Shown one piece after another: positions 12,655 to 16,629 of a stretch of DNA of 16,629 nt. Both the position numbers and the translations under genes were made by a program. Position 1 is the first letter of the stretch. The number at the start of each line of letters is the position of its first letter. The notes below the pieces were generated by a model. That model did not search any database. It was not told the origin of the DNA and saw only the letters and a list, made by a program, of their open reading frames with translations. The stretch covers positions 1-16,629 of the forward strand of contig JAITAH010000224.1 in the NCBI GenBank assembly GCA_031284225.1, read 5' to 3'. Source of the DNA: Dysgonamonadaceae bacterium. GTDB taxonomy: Bacteria > Bacteroidota > Bacteroidia > Bacteroidales > Azobacteroidaceae.

Positions 12655-15600
12655 TTAAAAAGATAGATTTAAGCCAAATGTAAAAATTTGCGCCGGTTTG
12701 TAATCGTTATAAACCAGACCGGTAAAATATCCCTGAGGATTTAATCCTTGACGAGCGGTGAGTAAGAACAGATTTTCTGCACCAATATTGACGTTTAATG
12801 AACGGATTTGCATAGCAGAAATCAGATTTGCCGGAATAGAATACGATAAATTTAGCGAACGGAAATTCACATAATCACCGCTAACTAACCAACGGGTAGA
12901 ATAGGATTGACTAATATTAGTATTATGAGCCGCTGTGAAATCCAAGCGAGGAATAGTAGTAATATCTCCCTCTTTTTGCCAGGCTTTTTGAACGTCTGTG
13001 TGCATAGCATAACCGTATTCGCCGCTACTCATTAAACCGGCATAACTTGTATCTAATACTTTCGCCCCAAAGGCATACGAAAAAATGGCCTGCAAAGAAA
13101 AATCTTTGTATCCTAAATTGAGATTAACGCCTCCGTATAATTTAGGAATAGACGATCCGCTATAATCAAATTTGGCATACGAATAACTATTGGTCAATGT
13201 GTTTCCATCTAACTCTACAATCGTGTTTTTAATGGCCGTGGTCAACGTTTCGTCCGTTTCATTATATGCTTTGGTATCCAAATAATATAAACCGTTTCCC
13301 GTCTTTGGATCTACGCCATACCATTGTCTTAGCCAAAAGTCGTAACGACCTCGGCCTTCCAACCATTTTTTACTTCCGTCAATATGTCCGTTTTCACGCA
13401 TTTCTTCGGGTAAGCGTTTGATTTTATTTTGCAATGCTGTAGCATTTATCCCTATGGATCCTGTCCAGTCTTTTGTTTTTATAAAAGTATAATCCAAACC
13501 CAATTCGAGGCCTTTATTAACGACGTCGCCAATATTATCACTGATTGAACGAACGCCTGTCGATGTTGGTTTAGATACATCGAACAACAAATCTTTCGAT
13601 TTTTTTTGAAAAAATTCCACGGATCCGGTTAACCGTTTTAAGAAGCCGAATTCAAGAGCGACATCTGAACTAATCTGAGTTTCCCATGTCAAAAGCGGAT
13701 TCGACATTGTTTCAAAATAAGCGCCCAATTCGGAACTATTAGCATTTCCTAACAAATAAAGCGTTTGATAAGGATAATATGAATCCAATAAATCATTACC
13801 GGTTTCGCCGTAAGAAGCTCGTAATTTCAAATTGTCAATCCATGTGAATTTACGGAAAAAAGGTTCTTCTGCTAATCGCCAGGAAACGCCTACCGAATAG
13901 AAATCACCCCAACGTTTGTCCGGTGCAAAACGGGAAGTGCCATCCCGTCGATAAGTGGCCAAGAAATAGTATTTTTCCAGAAAATTATAATCCAATTGGG
14001 CTAAATAACCTTCTTTTCGATAAGTGTCTGTATAGGATGACAACGAGCTGATATTAGAGAAATTTTCCCAATCATACACATTCGGAATCGTTTCGGACGT
14101 TTTCATGCCATAAATATATTCGTAAATATAATCATAGCTTTCGTGTCCAAGCATAACTTTAATCGTATGATCGATTACCGGAACAAATTCGTATCTGGCA
14201 ATTTGATTAAATGTTTGCGTCAAAGAACGAGTAGAACTCTGTGATAATCGTCCGGGGCCTGCGGTACCATCGCCCACTAAGGGATTTTCGTAACGTTTCA
14301 TACGATAATCCACATTATCTATGCCATAATTAGCGGTAATATTCAATCCCTTTACCGGAATTAACGTAACATAGGTGCGACCGGTAGTCATCATTCGGGC
14401 ATAGCGGCGCGTGTTGAATTCTGTTTCTGCAATACCATCCCGTCCGTTACTGGACAAACGAGCGCCCTCGTAATCATAAACGTATTGAGTAGGGTCGGTG
14501 GTTGGATTTCCGGCGGCATCCAGATAAGCTCCTGTTTGCAAGTCATGTTTGTGAATCGGATAAATGGGTGCCATTGTGCGAACATAGCGCGCCAGATTAT
14601 TGTAAGCCGAAGAATTATCTGCATCGGCAGTAGAATAATTAGAAATATTGCGGCTGGCCGACACATTCAGTCCCCCCTTGAACCATTTTACAGGATATAT
14701 ATTATGATTTAAACGGGCGCTGTAGCGTTCCATGCTGGTTTTAATCATGTAGCCTTCTTCATTTACATAACCGATAGACGAATAGGTATCACTTTTTTCT
14801 GAGGCAGAGCTATAATTTAAGTCATATTGTTGACGGTGGCCTGTTCGATAAGCGGCATCTTCCCAATCTAAATCATCACCCCATTTTAATTGCGTAGCGT
14901 TCGGATTGAACAATCCGCTTGTTGATACAATATCTCCATCGGCAATACCTGAAAAAGGATTGTATTTCAATGTAGAAACCATTTCTGCCGATGCTTTTGT
15001 CGCTGCAACTTCCGGTGTGTTTCCAGCAGTGATATAAGCATTTTTTCGCATTTGCCATTGAAGTGGAAAATAATCCCATATATTCACCCTATCGTAATCG
15101 GCATAAGCGCGTTGAGAAAATCCCTGTGAAATAGTCAGATTGATTTTTCCGTTGGTCGTTCCTTTTTTTGAGGTAAGAATGATTACTCCATTTCCGGCAC
15201 TAGAGCCATACAAAGCTGTAGCGCTTGCATCTTTCAAAACAGAATAACTTTCAATATCTGACATATTGATACTGGACAGCGCTCCGTTGTAAATTGCTCC
15301 ATCTAAAATAATTAAAGGAGCGTTCGATGCGTTAATAGATCCGAAACCACGAATACGTAAACCGGCTGATTCACCGGGTTGTCCTAACGAAGAAGTGGTT
15401 TGAACCCCCAAAACATTTCCTTCGATAGCATTTGTAATATTTGTCAACGGACGTTTTTCAAACTGTTTTGCCGTAATAGTTTGAGCTGATCCGGTGTAGC
15501 TCCGTTTCAACGCTGTTCCATAAGCTACGACAATTACATCCTCCAGATTTTGCGCATCCGGTTTCAATACTACTTGTACATTGGGCGCAACAGCCACCGT

Positions 15601-15852
15601 TTGCGTAACCATGCCGATGTAAGAAACTGTAAGCGTTTGAGCGTTTGCCGGTACCGAGAGGGTAAAAGCGCCGTTGAGATCGCTCGCCGTACCGATGGAA
15701 GAAAATCCGGTTACGATAACGGTCGCTCCAATCACCGGTTCGCCGGCTTCGTCAAGTACGGTTCCCGCTACTGTTTTTGTTTGGGCGAATACAATTGTTC
15801 CGACACATGTACTTATAAATAAGTACGTTAATAAAAGAACCAATCTTTTCAT
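12655..15852 (-). CDS. SusC/RagA family TonB-dependent outer-membrane transporter
   Basis: Energy-dependent outer-membrane importer working with the SusD lipoprotein. The 1065-aa length is normal. A signal peptide (cleavage about Ala23, VFA-Q) is followed by a carboxypeptidase-regulatory-like domain (about 27-98, TVAGTVLDEAGEPVIGATVIV). Next come the TonB-box-like LEDVIVVAYG (about 103-112), the plug (about 115-230, LRIRGFGSINASNAPLIILDG and SVLKDASATALYGSSAGNGVI) and the 22-strand barrel. The protein ends in FGLNLSF, with the C-terminal aromatic expected of outer-membrane barrels. There is no N-terminal STN signalling domain, so it is not expected to act through an anti-sigma/ECF pair. The gene is more AT-rich than the rseP operon. 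A promoter with about 90 nt of leader precedes it. Confidence 0.96.
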   Translation of the reverse strand: MKRLVLLLTYLFISTCVGTIVFAQTKTVAGTVLDEAGEPVIGATVIVTGFSSIGTASDLNGAFTLSVPANAQTLTVSYIGMVTQTVAVAPNVQVVLKPDAQNLEDVIVVAYGTALKRSYTGSAQTITAKQFEKRPLTNITNAIEGNVLGVQTTSSLGQPGESAGLRIRGFGSINASNAPLIILDGAIYNGALSSINMSDIESYSVLKDASATALYGSSAGNGVIILTSKKGTTNGKINLTISQGFSQRAYADYDRVNIWDYFPLQWQMRKNAYITAGNTPEVAATKASAEMVSTLKYNPFSGIADGDIVSTSGLFNPNATQLKWGDDLDWEDAAYRTGHRQQYDLNYSSASEKSDTYSSIGYVNEEGYMIKTSMERYSARLNHNIYPVKWFKGGLNVSASRNISNYSTADADNSSAYNNLARYVRTMAPIYPIHKHDLQTGAYLDAAGNPTTDPTQYVYDYEGARLSSNGRDGIAETEFNTRRYARMMTTGRTYVTLIPVKGLNITANYGIDNVDYRMKRYENPLVGDGTAGPGRLSQSSTRSLTQTFNQIARYEFVPVIDHTIKVMLGHESYDYIYEYIYGMKTSETIPNVYDWENFSNISSLSSYTDTYRKEGYLAQLDYNFLEKYYFLATYRRDGTSRFAPDKRWGDFYSVGVSWRLAEEPFFRKFTWIDNLKLRASYGETGNDLLDSYYPYQTLYLLGNANSSELGAYFETMSNPLLTWETQISSDVALEFGFLKRLTGSVEFFQKKSKDLLFDVSKPTSTGVRSISDNIGDVVNKGLELGLDYTFIKTKDWTGSIGINATALQNKIKRLPEEMRENGHIDGSKKWLEGRGRYDFWLRQWYGVDPKTGNGLYYLDTKAYNETDETLTTAIKNTIVELDGNTLTNSYSYAKFDYSGSSIPKLYGGVNLNLGYKDFSLQAIFSYAFGAKVLDTSYAGLMSSGEYGYAMHTDVQKAWQKEGDITTIPRLDFTAAHNTNISQSYSTRWLVSGDYVNFRSLNLSYSIPANLISAMQIRSLNVNIGAENLFLLTARQGLNPQGYFTGLVYNDYKPAQIFTFGLNLSF

Positions 15853-15948
15853 AAAATTTACTTTAAATTAAACATACATTTTCGCATTTGCCTTACCTTT
15901 GTAGTATTGTTTTAAATATTTAATCCTACTGTAAATAATAAGACAGTG

Positions 15949-15982
15949 CAAAAGTAAATTGTTTTTTGTGAAAAAATCCAAA
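15949..15982 (-). promoter_or_regulatory. Promoter of the SusC-SusD operon
   Basis: On the minus strand TTTG (15979-15982) is followed after 22 bp by TACTTTTG (15949-15956), an exact -7 match with a slightly long spacer. The start point would be near 15942, leaving a leader of about 90 nt before the SusC ATG. This leader carries a weak inverted repeat (ACTGT/ACAGT) near its 5' end. No ECF-type alternative promoter was recognised. Confidence 0.6.
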
Positions 15983-16033
15983 TTTATATCAAAGATTGAC
16001 AATTATATATAATAAATTTTCAGATTGGAATGT

Positions 16034-16068
16034 AAAAAAACGCCCTCACGTTGTCTGTGAGGGCGTTT
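16034..16068 (-). terminator. Intrinsic terminator of the S41 protease gene
   Basis: The perfect 12-bp stem AAACGCCCTCAC / GTGAGGGCGTTT with a 7-nt loop is followed on the minus strand by a run of T. It lies 18 bp after the stop of the protease gene and separates it from the SusC promoter. Confidence 0.92.
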
Positions 16069-16086
16069 CCAAAAGACAGTTTGAAT

Positions 16087-16629
16087 TTATAATTCTTTCA
16101 ACAGTTCGGCTACTGCCGCCGCCAATTGCTGGTCTTCTCCGGCTACTAACTTGGCCGGTTCGTTGGCTACTTTCAGGTCGGGTTCTAACTGTTGGTTTTC
16201 GAGATAGCTGCCGTCGTCCAAGCGGTAACCGACAATAGGAATGCCGAATAACAAGCTGGGGTCTTGCAACGTTTCCCACGAAACGCTGGTCATCGTTCCC
16301 GGAACCGGCATGCCGACTAATCGGCCGATATTTGTATGCCGATACACCCAAGGCGATCCGTGTGCGTTGGAGTAATTGGCTTCACCGATTAGCATAATAG
16401 ACGGTTTGTTCCAGCGCCGACTGGGCATATCGCAGGTTTCGACGCCCCGGATCACTTGCGTGAAATATTTATGTCCGCTGAACAGGACTTCCAAATCTTC
16501 GTGCAAACGTCCGCCACCGTTGAAGCGGGTATCAATGACAATGCCTTCTTTATTGTTAAATTTCCCCAGAATATCGGAATAAATGGAACGGAAACTGGGA
16601 TCGCCCATGCTTTCGATATGTACGTACCC
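16087..16629 (-). CDS. Tricorn-like S41 protease, C-terminal 180 residues
   Basis: The 3' part of a larger gene whose start lies beyond the right edge; the reading frame is open through the last base (GYVHIESMGD). It matches the catalytic C-terminal domain of tricorn-type C-terminal-processing serine proteases. GIVIDTRFNGGGRLHEDL is the core strand after the PDZ domain. MLIGEANYSNAHGSPW holds the presumed nucleophile serine (of YSNAHG), and DGSYLENQQLEPD holds the glutamate expected near the end of the active site. Where archaeal tricorn has Ser-Asp at the nucleophile this protein has Ser-Asn, a variation I have not tried to interpret. Tricorn homologues in Bacteroidota carry an N-terminal beta-propeller and signal peptide, which cannot be seen here. 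It digests peptides, probably in the periplasm. Confidence 0.85.
   Translation of the reverse strand, partial: GYVHIESMGDPSFRSIYSDILGKFNNKEGIVIDTRFNGGGRLHEDLEVLFSGHKYFTQVIRGVETCDMPSRRWNKPSIMLIGEANYSNAHGSPWVYRHTNIGRLVGMPVPGTMTSVSWETLQDPSLLFGIPIVGYRLDDGSYLENQQLEPDLKVANEPAKLVAGEDQQLAAAVAELLKEL

Noticed and set aside
15894..15901. Plus-strand TACCTTTG, a perfect -7 box in the SusC leader
   Set aside because: No -33 box at the right distance and no plus-strand gene downstream; probably chance in AT-rich sequence.
1..16629. CRISPR array, tRNA or rRNA genes, transposase genes
   Set aside because: I looked for repeat-spacer arrays, cloverleaf or rRNA signatures and transposase motifs and saw none; the only tandem repeat is the three-box palindrome at 9122-9173, which has no spacers.

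Overview
The window looks like a chromosomal segment of a Bacteroidota bacterium, most likely order Bacteroidales. The reasons are a SusC/SusD pair, an S46 dipeptidyl-peptidase, a UpxY-type NusG paralogue, surface lipoproteins with acidic residues after the lipid cysteine, and several promoters of the Bacteroidota type (TTTG, about 19-22 bp, TAnnTTTG) with no Shine-Dalgarno dependence. Genus cannot be fixed from the sequence alone.

Layout, left to right. (1) 1-2018, AT-rich, minus strand: a HTH regulator of a Bacteroidales membrane-regulator family, then a small membrane protein whose stop overlaps (ATGA) the start of a UpxY/NusG-like antitermination factor, then a terminator-like hairpin and the 5' part of an outer-membrane beta-barrel protein that runs off the left edge. 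(2) 2018-2581, plus strand: ssb with a textbook promoter. (3) 2668-2744: a palindromic, MITE-like repeat between convergent ssb and an ECF sigma factor gene (2752-3255, minus). (4) 3587-9112, plus strand, higher GC: a tight four-gene operon coding for an S46 dipeptidyl-peptidase, an M23 endopeptidase, DXP reductoisomerase (dxr) and the site-2 protease RseP; junctions are -4, +1 and +2 bp. (5) 9122-10412: a striking array of three 14-bp palindromes at exact 15-bp spacing, overlapping the -33 box of the next gene, an archaeal-type AAA+ ATPase with a winged-helix-like C-terminus, which ends in a nested stem-loop terminator. (6) 10475-15982, minus strand, AT-rich: a promoter with about 90 nt of leader, SusC, SusD, a strong hairpin, then a small surface lipoprotein of unknown function. 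(7) 16034-16629, minus strand: a terminator and the C-terminal part of a tricorn-like S41 protease that enters from the right edge.

How they work together: the central operon combines peptide digestion outside the inner membrane (S46), wall or envelope remodelling (M23), isoprenoid synthesis (Dxr) and intramembrane proteolysis (RseP). The SusCD pair has no carbohydrate enzymes beside it, and the nearest enzyme gene is a protease, so a RagAB-like peptide or protein-fragment uptake role is possible but unproven. The most unusual material is regulatory: the palindrome array before the AAA+ ATPase, and the small-membrane-protein/UpxY/terminator/outer-membrane-protein arrangement at the left.
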